Origin: Planctomycetaceae bacterium
Lineage (GTDB): Bacteria; Planctomycetota; Planctomycetia; Pirellulales; Thermoguttaceae
Direction of reading: 5' to 3'
Assembly (NCBI GenBank): GCA_003509805.1
Contig: DOMV01000317.1
Coordinates: 1-6,446 of the forward strand
Length of the DNA: 6,446 nt
The translations under genes and the position numbers were made by a program. Below are positions 1 to 5,978 of the stretch, piece after piece; the stretch's first letter is position 1; the number at the start of each line of letters is the position of its first letter. The notes under the pieces are model-generated. The model did not search any database. It saw only the letters and a program-made list of their open reading frames with translations, and was not told the DNA's origin.

Positions 1-19
1 CAGACAAGCGGGTCTACAT

Positions 20-56
20 ACTCGTTCGTCTAGGTCCCCGCCTGCGCGGGGGTGAC
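20..56 (+). repeat. REP-like palindromic element, copy A
   Basis: This 37-base element has a core hairpin at 36-51: CCCCGC, loop CTGC, GCGGGG. A unique left arm (TCGTTCGTCTAGG, about 22-34) precedes the core and a short GTGAC tail follows it. It matches copy B, read on the opposite strand, at 34 of 37 positions. It starts one base past the lipoprotein stop codon, so it forms a stable hairpin right at the 3' end of that transcript. There is no T run after it, so it is not a standard intrinsic terminator, but it could protect the mRNA 3' end as REP elements do. It resembles the widespread GC-rich intergenic palindromes of many bacterial genomes. Confidence 0.8.
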
Positions 57-57
57 T

Positions 58-543
58 TCAGTTGTCGTCGAGCTTGAGCGCGAAACGGTTTTGGCCCCTG
101 CGCACGACTTCGATCTCCAGGCCCGATGTTTCCACGCTGCCGTATTTCCCGGGCAGGACGGATTTCTCGGTGAAATTGACGGGATAGGGAATCGTGGCGA
201 AATCGCCCAACATTTCCGGCACGATAATAATCTCCTTTCCTTTGCCGTCCACCTTTATCGTCTTGGTGATCGTTATTTTGTACTTGCCCGGCAAACATCC
301 CGCTTTGTTCGCACCGGGCGTGACCAGTCGAAACACGCCTTTTTCATCCGTGGCGGCGGTCGCCCAACGTCCTCCTTCGACGGACGTGATCGTGATCTCC
401 GCATTCGCGACAGGATCACCGTTGAACGTGACCGTACCGCTTGCGGGAACAACGGGAATCGAGTTGCCGCAACCGGCGATGGTGAGCGGCGCAAACGCCA
501 AACAGACAAGAAATAATTTCGGAACGGAAATGCGATATTTCAT
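58..543 (-). CDS. Small lipoprotein with carboxypeptidase-regulatory/transthyretin-like domain (Planctomycete type)
   Basis: The 161-residue product starts with a lipoprotein signal peptide: K2 and R4, a hydrophobic stretch to about residue 20, then the lipobox I-A-G-C with C25 as the lipidated cysteine. The rest is a beta-rich domain with the pattern of planctomycete carboxypeptidase-regulatory-like lipoproteins: SGTVTFNGDPVANAEITIT (35-53), ATDEKGVFRL (64-73), LPGKYKITITK (84-94) and a C-terminal LPGKYGSVETSGLEIEV (130-146). The fold should sit outside the cytoplasmic membrane. Its exact role is unknown; related proteins are often encoded beside DUF1559 genes, as here. I chose the ATG at 543 because it gives a normal 24-residue signal peptide. 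An in-frame ATG at 603 would add 20 residues (MERLPCFP...) and push the lipobox to residue 45, which is unlikely. Neither start has a clear Shine-Dalgarno site. The gene stands alone, 276 bases from DUF1559, between two inverted palindromic elements. Confidence 0.85.
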   Translation of the reverse strand: MKYRISVPKLFLVCLAFAPLTIAGCGNSIPVVPASGTVTFNGDPVANAEITITSVEGGRWATAATDEKGVFRLVTPGANKAGCLPGKYKITITKTIKVDGKGKEIIIVPEMLGDFATIPYPVNFTEKSVLPGKYGSVETSGLEIEVVRRGQNRFALKLDDN

Positions 544-641
544 CGTGACATGTTTTTTAGGGGTGGAAAAAAAGCGGATCGGGAAACACGGGAGTCGTTC
601 CATAACTTCAATTCCGAAAATTCACGCAGTTTATACAGCCG

Positions 642-652
642 CCCCCGCGCAG
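642..652 (-). repeat. Half copy of the REP-like palindrome
   Basis: The 11 bases CCCCCGCGCAG are repeated exactly at 661-671, inside copy B, 19 bases further on. The half copy lacks the second stem arm. Its CCCCCGC can in principle pair with the GCGGGGG arm of copy B (672-678), giving an alternative fold. It looks like a truncated or slipped remnant of the element. An 11-base match in such GC-rich sequence is suggestive rather than decisive. Confidence 0.5.
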
Positions 653-656
653 AATA

Positions 657-693
657 GTCTCCCCCGCGCAGGCGGGGGCCTAGACGAACGACT
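657..693 (-). repeat. REP-like palindromic element, copy B
   Basis: Read on the minus strand this is the same 37-base element as copy A, differing at three positions, with the left arm AGTCGTTCGTCTAGG intact. The core hairpin is CCCCCGC (661-667), loop GCAG, GCGGGGG (672-678), with seven perfect pairs. It lies upstream of the lipoprotein gene and is inverted relative to copy A, so the pair brackets that gene. The match reaches well beyond the palindrome, so this is a true family member and not a chance GC hairpin. Confidence 0.8.
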
Positions 694-758
694 TTACCGT
701 TCTTTTTTTGCACAGGATGCAACTTGTGGTAGTAAAAAGAGTTAATTAAACCATTCCT

Positions 759-785
759 CTGGACCCCCGCCTGCGCGGGGGAGAC
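759..785 (+). repeat. REP-like palindromic element, copy C
   Basis: The core is identical to copy B: CCCCCGC (764-770), loop CTGC, GCGGGGG (775-781), then AGAC. The left arm is different (CTGGA in place of CTAGG), and the TCGTTCG part of copies A and B is missing or diverged. It lies 35 bases beyond the DUF1559 stop codon. On the transcribed strand it could act as a 3' hairpin for that mRNA, but no T run follows it. Confidence 0.75.
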
Positions 786-813
786 GAAAAAGGGTTATGC
801 AACAAATTCAACG

Positions 814-831
814 TCATCACTACGGTGATGA
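814..831 (-). other. Hairpin with triple stop codons at the DUF1559 3' end
   Basis: On the minus strand the sequence is TCATCAC, loop CGTA, GTGATGA, a perfect seven-pair stem. The coding frame runs through it and ends TAG TGA TGA (822 to 814), three stops in a row in the same frame. A T5 run comes about 22 bases after the stem, too far for a normal intrinsic terminator. The hairpin may help end or stabilise the transcript together with palindrome copy C. Confidence 0.55.
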
Positions 832-1974
832 TTTGGGTTCCCCGCCGGCAATGCTTCCCAAGGCACCGTAAACGCCGAACGGAGACGGTTCGGTAAAGGC
901 GGCGGCGGTACTTTTAACCTGATATGACAGGTCGGGCGATTGTCCCACGTCGATCGTACTGGAAATGAAACGCACCGCGCCGTCGACGAACGAATGGTTG
1001 GCACCGCCCGCATGACTGCTGCCCGCGGTCTGGAGGCCGCCCCGTTTGCCGCTACCTTCGGCATGACATGACAGCGAGTTCGGCGGCAGAATGGTCGTGA
1101 AAGCCCCGTTGCGCAACGCGGTGCATGCCCAACGGGAACCCCTGCCCGACTCGCCTTTGGCTTTCAGTTGCGTCATGTCGCCCGCGCTCACCTGTCCCAG
1201 GCAACCTTTCTGCGTCCATCCGGCACTCAAGGCCGTCGACCGGCGCGTACTCCACTCTTCCCCCGGACCAGATGCCAACGCTTCGCTCAGGAGGAAGGTG
1301 TTGCTGGTACCGTCGAGGATCGCACCGAGAGTGCGCCGTCCGGCAATCCGGCAATCGCTGTAACGATAGGCGGCGAATGCGCCCCGCGAATTGTTCCAGG
1401 CATAATAATTTTCACTTGAACCTTCGGTGTCATAATCTTCGAGAAAACGGGACATCAGGTCGCCGACGCAGGCACGGTAACTCATTCCGCCGGGGTTCGT
1501 GGAAGTCCGGTCTCCCAACACTTGCGACACGATATCGTCGGAGGGGCAAAACCAATTCGGCGACCTCAGGTACCAGGGTTCGAAACCCGCGGTGTAGGAG
1601 TTCATCCCCAGGTTGGGGTCCTTTGCCAAGATCATGTCCCAAATCGCCTGCTGATCGATATAGGGACAGAGCCGTGCGAGCCAATTGACCCGTTGGGAGG
1701 CATGGCCGTAGTTGGGTATGGTGCCGTGGGCGTTGCTGAACAAATGGACACCGAGCGACATTTGCTTCATGTTATTGCTGCACTGCATTCTCCTCGCGGC
1801 CTCGCGGGCCGCTTGGACCGCCGGGAGAAGCAGGGCGACCAAGGTGCCGATGATGGCGATCACCACTAAGAGTTCGACGAGCGTGAAGGCGCATCGTTTG
1901 CCGACGGTCCGGAAATGCAATTCCAGACACGTCGTGTCGATCCTCCCGAATTCAACATTTCGTACGTTTTCCAT
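820..1974 (-). CDS. DUF1559 family prepilin-like protein (type II pseudopilin N-terminus, H-X9-DG C-terminus)
   Basis: The 384-residue protein carries a type IV prepilin/pseudopilin signal: basic K26 R27, cleavage before F30, then FTLVELLVVIAIIG (30-43) with the conserved E34 at +5, and a hydrophobic helix to about residue 52. PAVQAAREAARRMQCSNN (51-68) follows, which is the classic DUF1559 signature. Later family motifs are LGAILDGTSNTFLLSEAL (216-233), LPPNSLSCH (296-304) and the H-X9-DG box H321...D331-G332 followed by AVRFIS. The protein should be anchored in the cytoplasmic membrane or assembled into a pseudopilus, with the large domain outside. The family is strongly expanded in Planctomycetota and its function is unknown. 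Two oddities: the residue before the cut is Ala29 where Gly is usual, and the leader is long (29 residues). The ATG at 1974 is backed by a strong ribosome binding site and no later Met precedes the signal. Confidence 0.93.
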   Translation of the reverse strand: MENVRNVEFGRIDTTCLELHFRTVGKRCAFTLVELLVVIAIIGTLVALLLPAVQAAREAARRMQCSNNMKQMSLGVHLFSNAHGTIPNYGHASQRVNWLARLCPYIDQQAIWDMILAKDPNLGMNSYTAGFEPWYLRSPNWFCPSDDIVSQVLGDRTSTNPGGMSYRACVGDLMSRFLEDYDTEGSSENYYAWNNSRGAFAAYRYSDCRIAGRRTLGAILDGTSNTFLLSEALASGPGEEWSTRRSTALSAGWTQKGCLGQVSAGDMTQLKAKGESGRGSRWACTALRNGAFTTILPPNSLSCHAEGSGKRGGLQTAGSSHAGGANHSFVDGAVRFISSTIDVGQSPDLSYQVKSTAAAFTEPSPFGVYGALGSIAGGEPKSSP

Positions 1975-1982
1975 GACTGTGT

Positions 1983-1987
1983 CCTCC
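1983..1987 (-). promoter_or_regulatory. Shine-Dalgarno site of the DUF1559 gene
   Basis: GGAGG on the minus strand lies eight bases before the ATG at 1974. It fixes the long-leader start of the prepilin-like protein. It is the only clear Shine-Dalgarno site in the window; the GH2, rhaB and lipoprotein starts lack one. Confidence 0.85.
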
Positions 1988-1999
1988 GAGTGAAAGATG

Positions 2000-2027
2000 A
2001 AAAAACATGGAATCCCACGATGGGATT
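2000..2027 (-). terminator. Intrinsic terminator overlapping the GH2 stop codon
   Basis: On the minus strand AATCCCA, loop TCG, TGGGATT makes a perfect seven-pair stem (2027 to 2011), followed by CCATG and six T (2005-2000). The first two A of the stem are the last two bases of the GH2 stop codon TAA. It ends the sugar-use block 13 bases ahead of the DUF1559 Shine-Dalgarno site, which argues that DUF1559 is mostly transcribed separately. The five bases between stem and T run make it weaker than ideal. Confidence 0.65.
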
Positions 2028-4407
2028 ATTTTGTTTCAATAGTATGGCGTTGTGTTTGGAGTCCTTCGGTTTCGATTTCAATGCCGATCGTTCCCGGCTT
2101 TCGATCGGATTGCACCATGATGAGCGCCCGCCCGAAATAGGTGGTCAATACGTTTCCGACGAACGAATCCGCCCGTCGCAGGTCGCCGTTGTCGATTCCC
2201 AGAAACCTTCCCGGGCCCGAGACGGTAACGGTCAGTTTCCGGTCGTCGGTCTGCACGCGGACGCCGTTCTTGTCCCGCAGTTCCACGACGAGGTGGAGCA
2301 TGTCCTGGCCGTCGGCTTTGATCGTTTCCCGATCGGGAATCAGTGCGAGCGTCATCGTCGCGCCGTGCGATTTCAACGTGTCCCGGCATACTTCCTTTCC
2401 GTCGATCAAGCCGACCGCCTCCACGGTTCCCTTGCTAAAGGGCTGGAACCAAACAATCGTGCCGTTCACGTAATCCGTACTGCGACGCTTGCCGAAACTC
2501 CTTCCATCGACGATCAATTCGACTTCTTCGCAGTTGGTCATGCTCCGGATTTCCAGCACGCGTCGGTCCCCGTAGGGGAAATTCCAATGGTCGGCCATGG
2601 GGGGATATTGCCAGTGGTCTTTCCCGGCATGAATATCGAGCGCGTAATCGACCACGGCCAGTTTGACCATCGGCTCTTTTTTCCAGACGGCACGGTGATA
2701 CGCCGCCGCGGGCCGCTCGAACATGCAGGAATCAAAAGGACTACAGGTCCAACCTTTGGCGGGCCAACCGGAAGACTCCCCCAGGTAATCGACGCCCGCC
2801 CAGATAAAGGAACCGAGAATGAACTCGTTTTCCAGCACGTAATTCCACGGATTTTTCGGACTATAATCCCTGCTGCTCTCCGCGCGGACGGCGCTGTAGT
2901 ACGGATAGGCTTCGGAAATGAAAAACCTACGATCCGGAAACCGCGCCCGATCCTCCAGCAACAGCGGCTCAATGTAATTATAACCTATAATGTCCATTTC
3001 ACCTCCCAGTTCATGACGTGCCGAGGCGCCGGGTTGAATCGCCATGGTGACGGGACGTGTTGGATCGAGTTTTCGTACGAAATCCGCGAGCATTTTCGCC
3101 CTCCGGGGACCGGTTTCGGAGTCTTTCGCTTCGGCCACTTCATTACCGACGCTCCAAACAAAAACCGAGGGGTGATTCCGGTCGCGGCAAACCATCGTTC
3201 CCAGGTCTTTTTGCCAGGACTCGTCAAAAAACTTTCCGTAGTACCCGGACTTCCATTTGTCGAAGGCTTCGTCGATGACGAAGAAACCGAGTCGATCACA
3301 CAATTCCAGGAGATACGGCGACGGTGGGTAGTGACTGAAGCGAATCGCATTGCAGCCGAATTCCTTGAGTTTTTCCAAGCGGCGTTCCATGGCACGGTCC
3401 GGCAGGGCCGTTCCCAGGACGGCTGCGCTTTGATGCAAGTTGACGCCTTGGAGCCTTACGTGTTCACCGTTGAGGAAGAACCCCTTGTCGCTTGTAAAAT
3501 CGTAATAGCGTATACCAAAAGGGGTGATGAACGTATCCCGCGTCTCGTCGCCGTCTTTGATTGTTGTTTCCATGAAATACCGGGCCGGGCTTTCCAGCGA
3601 CCACAACCGCGGCCGGTCGATGTGGAACGCTTGTACAACCTCGCCGGTCGCCCGACCGTCAAGCGTCAAGTCCGTCGCGTGGGCGATTGCCGCGTTTTCC
3701 CGGAGCACGGGCTTCTTATCGGAATCCAGTAAACGTTGCACGATTCGCAGTTTCCGGGTGTCCGGCAGGGAATTCACAACCGAAGTCGTAATGCGTATGT
3801 CGGCGGATTCTTTCGAAACCGAATGCGTCGTAACATACGTCCCCCATAAGGCGACATGGACGGGATCGGTGACGATCAACTTGACATGTCGATAGATGCC
3901 CGAGCCCGTGTACCACCGGGAATTTTCCCGCCGATCTACACGGACAAACAGCGTGTTGTTTCCGCCAAAATTCAAATGCGGCGACAAATCCACTGCAAAG
4001 CCGGTATAGCCATAGCGATTGGAACCGATTTGAGTTCCATTGAGGAAAACGGTCGCGTCATGATACACCCCTTCGAACAAAAGAGTGACGATTTTGTCGC
4101 GATACGATTCCGGAACCTGGAATTCTTTGCGATAGAGCCCGATTCCGCCCGGCAAGTATCCCGCCGCTCCGCCGCTTCTTTGGTTGAATGGCTGCACAAC
4201 GCTCCAATCGTGAGGGAGTTGGATTGCCTGCCAATCCCAATCGACCGGCTTGAATTCCGGCTGCATTGCGTCGGGACAATCGCCCAGGTGGAACAGCCAG
4301 TCGAAATCAAAGTTATCCGTTACCCTGTCCTGCGCAGGCACGAAGGCGCCCGCATCGAGAATCAACAGCAGAAGAAAAGGCAACGAGGACCGAAGTTGTG
4401 TCAACAT
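2026..4407 (-). CDS. Secreted glycoside hydrolase family 2 enzyme, beta-galactosidase type
   Basis: The 793-residue protein is a retaining GH2 hydrolase that should remove terminal beta-linked sugar, most likely galactose, from oligo- or polysaccharides. A Sec signal peptide covers about 1-25 (R6, hydrophobic 9-17, V-P-A before Q26), which places it outside the cytoplasm. Next come the sugar-binding jelly roll (about 35-180, with LPHDW at 64-68 and YTGSGIYRHVKL at 166-177), an Ig-like domain (about 185-300) and the TIM barrel (about 305-575). In the barrel I see GCNAIRFSHYPPS (351-363), DEAFDKW (379-385), the acid/base Glu423 in WSVGNEV and the likely nucleophile Glu499 in FFISEAYPYY. The C-terminal part (about 580-793) has the DUF4982 and C5-type beta-sandwich pattern of such GH2 enzymes, ending near GTIGIEIETEGL. 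The length is normal and the gene is intact. It lies 95 bases after rhaB. The substrate cannot be fixed from sequence; a beta-glucuronidase, beta-mannosidase or other GH2 activity is possible. The ATG at 4407 has no clear Shine-Dalgarno site, but the signal peptide supports it. Confidence 0.93.
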   Translation of the reverse strand: MLTQLRSSLPFLLLLILDAGAFVPAQDRVTDNFDFDWLFHLGDCPDAMQPEFKPVDWDWQAIQLPHDWSVVQPFNQRSGGAAGYLPGGIGLYRKEFQVPESYRDKIVTLLFEGVYHDATVFLNGTQIGSNRYGYTGFAVDLSPHLNFGGNNTLFVRVDRRENSRWYTGSGIYRHVKLIVTDPVHVALWGTYVTTHSVSKESADIRITTSVVNSLPDTRKLRIVQRLLDSDKKPVLRENAAIAHATDLTLDGRATGEVVQAFHIDRPRLWSLESPARYFMETTIKDGDETRDTFITPFGIRYYDFTSDKGFFLNGEHVRLQGVNLHQSAAVLGTALPDRAMERRLEKLKEFGCNAIRFSHYPPSPYLLELCDRLGFFVIDEAFDKWKSGYYGKFFDESWQKDLGTMVCRDRNHPSVFVWSVGNEVAEAKDSETGPRRAKMLADFVRKLDPTRPVTMAIQPGASARHELGGEMDIIGYNYIEPLLLEDRARFPDRRFFISEAYPYYSAVRAESSRDYSPKNPWNYVLENEFILGSFIWAGVDYLGESSGWPAKGWTCSPFDSCMFERPAAAYHRAVWKKEPMVKLAVVDYALDIHAGKDHWQYPPMADHWNFPYGDRRVLEIRSMTNCEEVELIVDGRSFGKRRSTDYVNGTIVWFQPFSKGTVEAVGLIDGKEVCRDTLKSHGATMTLALIPDRETIKADGQDMLHLVVELRDKNGVRVQTDDRKLTVTVSGPGRFLGIDNGDLRRADSFVGNVLTTYFGRALIMVQSDRKPGTIGIEIETEGLQTQRHTIETK

Positions 4408-4412
4408 GTTAT

Positions 4413-4431
4413 AAAACGGGTTTGAAAACGG
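4413..4431. repeat. Short direct repeat just upstream of the GH2 gene
   Basis: AAAACGG occurs twice (4413-4419 and 4425-4431), with a 12-base period, a few bases before the GH2 start. The spacing is close to one helical turn, so a regulator half-site pair is conceivable. Seven-base repeats arise by chance and no known operator is matched. The rest of the 95-base gap (4408-4502) has only weak GC stems and no convincing terminator or promoter. Confidence 0.25.
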
Positions 4432-4502
4432 TCATGCGATACAACGGCACACTATTTTTTCGGCCGTGCGCAAGACGCGGCCTGTCGGCGCCTGGCGTGG
4501 TG

Positions 4503-5909
4503 TCACGGCGTCGAATACCAGTTGATTTCAAAGGAATTCCCGACTATCCGGCGTGCCGTTTTCAGGTCCGGCACGTCGCCGTTCCGGATCATTTGGACGA
4601 GTATGTTTCCGATGGCCGTGGCTTCGACGGGTCTCGCGAAAACTTCCTTGCCGGTCATTTCCGCGGTAAGACGATTGAGGAGCGTGTCCTGGGAACCGCC
4701 GCCGATAATACGGATCCGGTCGTATTCGCGTCCCGTCAATTCTTCGATTTCCTTCGTCACGTCGGCATAACAGGCCGCCAGGCTTTTGTAGGCACACGAA
4801 AGAACTTCACCGATTGTTTCGGGGACCGGTACGTTTGTTCTTTTGCAATAATTCTTAATCGATTGGACCATGCTCGCGGGGGCGAGAAATGAACGGTCGT
4901 TCACATCCACGACAGACGGAAAATCCAGCGATTTTTCCGCCATGGCCGCGATATGCGGGAAAGATTTTTCCGCAATCGCCTCATTGCGGATCGACTGGAG
5001 CATCCAGAGGCCCATGACGTTTTTCAAATAGCGGAAACGATAACCATAGCCGCCTTCGTTGGTAAAGTTGTGGAGGCGGCTTTCTTCACTGCAATTCGGC
5101 TCCATTTGCTCGACGCCGACCAGGGACCATGTTCCGGAACTGACGTAAATCGAGTCGCTGTCGACATCCGGGACGGCCAAAACGGCCGAGCCGGTGTCAT
5201 GGGTCGCCGGAAGGACGACCTGCGTGTTGAAACCGACGGTCTCCCGCAGTTCCGAACGCAGTGGACCGAGGATGGTTCCCGATTGCCGCAAATCGCAAAA
5301 CATGCCCGACGGCAATCCGATCTTGTCGATCAATTCGGTGTCCCAGGTTTTCGTTTTGGCATGGACGAGTTGCGTGGTCGTCGCGTTGGTGTATTCATTG
5401 CTTTTCGTACCGGTCAGCAGGTAGTTCAAATAATCGGGAATCATCAAGAAGGATTTCGCTTTCGCGAGGATTTCCGGCGATCGCATTTTCAACGCAAACA
5501 ATTGATAAATCGTGTTGAAGGACATTTTTTGAATCCCGGTGCGGGCATAGAGTTCCGCCTCGCCGACGAGCTTCAATACGGCGTCATCGACGCCGTTTGT
5601 CCGGGCGTCACGATACGCGACGGTATCGCCGAGAATTTTATCGTTTTCATCCAACAACACGAAGTCGACCCCCCAAGTGTCGATGCCCACGGACGCCGGG
5701 ACCATGTTTTGATCGGCGCAGATTTTCAATCCGGCAACGATTTCATCGAAAAGACGGACGATATCCCAGCAGAGACAACCGTTTTTCTCGACGGTTCCAT
5801 TCTTGAACCGATGAATCTCGTCAAGTTCAAGTATTCCGTCATTCAGGCGTCCACCGATCAGTCGGCCGCTTGAAGCTCCAATATCAATCGCAAGATAACG
5901 TGCCTGCAT
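4503..5909 (-). CDS. rhaB: L-rhamnulokinase (FGGY carbohydrate kinase)
   Basis: RhaB uses ATP to phosphorylate L-rhamnulose to L-rhamnulose 1-phosphate, the second step of cytoplasmic L-rhamnose breakdown. The 468-residue product has the FGGY kinase layout: the N-terminal phosphate loop YLAIDIGASSGR (5-16), the sugar-side motif GIDTWGVDFVLLD (75-87), YRDART (99-104), then PATHDTGSAV (234-243), where D238 corresponds to the catalytic base and H237 is the conserved neighbour. The C-terminal ATP-binding half has SSGTWSLVG (257-265), the rhamnulokinase-type NEGGYGYRFRYLKNVMGLW (284-302) and IIGGGSQD (401-408). The length matches known RhaB proteins (about 470-490). I chose the ATG at 5909 because rhamnulokinases start just before this phosphate loop; a TTG at 5969 and a GTG at 5918 in the same frame would add unneeded residues. 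No strong Shine-Dalgarno site is seen. The gene follows the sugar transporter by 69 bases, which suggests shared transcription. Rhamnose isomerase and the aldolase are not in view. Confidence 0.93.
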   Translation of the reverse strand: MQARYLAIDIGASSGRLIGGRLNDGILELDEIHRFKNGTVEKNGCLCWDIVRLFDEIVAGLKICADQNMVPASVGIDTWGVDFVLLDENDKILGDTVAYRDARTNGVDDAVLKLVGEAELYARTGIQKMSFNTIYQLFALKMRSPEILAKAKSFLMIPDYLNYLLTGTKSNEYTNATTTQLVHAKTKTWDTELIDKIGLPSGMFCDLRQSGTILGPLRSELRETVGFNTQVVLPATHDTGSAVLAVPDVDSDSIYVSSGTWSLVGVEQMEPNCSEESRLHNFTNEGGYGYRFRYLKNVMGLWMLQSIRNEAIAEKSFPHIAAMAEKSLDFPSVVDVNDRSFLAPASMVQSIKNYCKRTNVPVPETIGEVLSCAYKSLAACYADVTKEIEELTGREYDRIRIIGGGSQDTLLNRLTAEMTGKEVFARPVEATAIGNILVQMIRNGDVPDLKTARRIVGNSFEINWYSTP

Positions 5910-5941
5910 ATCGACTTTCACGTGTTGTTTTCGCTTGAGGG

Positions 5942-5962
5942 AAAACCGGCGGCCATGCCGCC
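5942..5962 (-). terminator. GC hairpin with short T run between the transporter and rhaB
   Basis: On the minus strand GGCGGC, loop ATG, GCCGCC (5962 to 5948) is a perfect six-pair stem. Two G follow, then four T (5945-5942). It lies 16 bases after the transporter stop codon and 32 bases ahead of the rhaB ATG. The T run is short, so partial termination or an mRNA processing/stabilising hairpin is more likely than full termination. It could make transporter mRNA more abundant than rhaB mRNA. Confidence 0.4.
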
Positions 5963-5978
5963 CGCCCAAACGTCGAGG

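Larger units (their letters stand above)
544..819. other. Intergenic region between DUF1559 and lipoprotein genes
   Basis: These 276 bases hold no credible gene. They alternate between AT-rich stretches (around 695-760) and the GC-rich palindromes B, C and the half copy. The lipoprotein promoter should lie here. A TATAAA at 630-635 on the minus strand is a possible -10 box, but no good -35 box stands 16-18 bases before it, so I do not call a promoter. Confidence 0.6.

Noticed and set aside
52..516. Plus-strand open frame of 154 codons over the lipoprotein gene.
   Set aside because: The minus-strand product has a lipobox and a recognisable beta domain; the plus-strand one has neither a signal nor a family pattern.
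630..635. TATAAA on the minus strand as a -10 box for the lipoprotein gene.
   Set aside because: No reasonable -35 box is found at normal spacing and a GC-rich half palindrome fills the spacer, so support is too weak for a promoter call.
36..781. The three GC palindromes as a CRISPR-like array.
   Set aside because: Spacing is irregular (about 600 and 80 bases), copies differ in orientation, a gene lies between two of them, and no cas gene is present. They fit a dispersed REP-like family.
1915..3732. A 605-codon open frame on the plus strand.
   Set aside because: It runs antisense to the clear GH2 gene and part of the DUF1559 gene, spans the terminator between them, and its translation shows no domain or motif I recognise. 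It is best explained by codon bias of the true strand.
4953..5873. A 306-codon open frame on the plus strand.
   Set aside because: It lies wholly inside rhaB on the opposite strand, whose kinase motifs are complete. The plus-strand translation resembles no family and is rich in residues expected from a reversed coding frame.
5910..5969. Extended N-terminus of RhaB from a TTG codon.
   Set aside because: The added residues are basic and low in complexity, overlap the GC hairpin, and no rhamnulokinase needs them before the phosphate loop.
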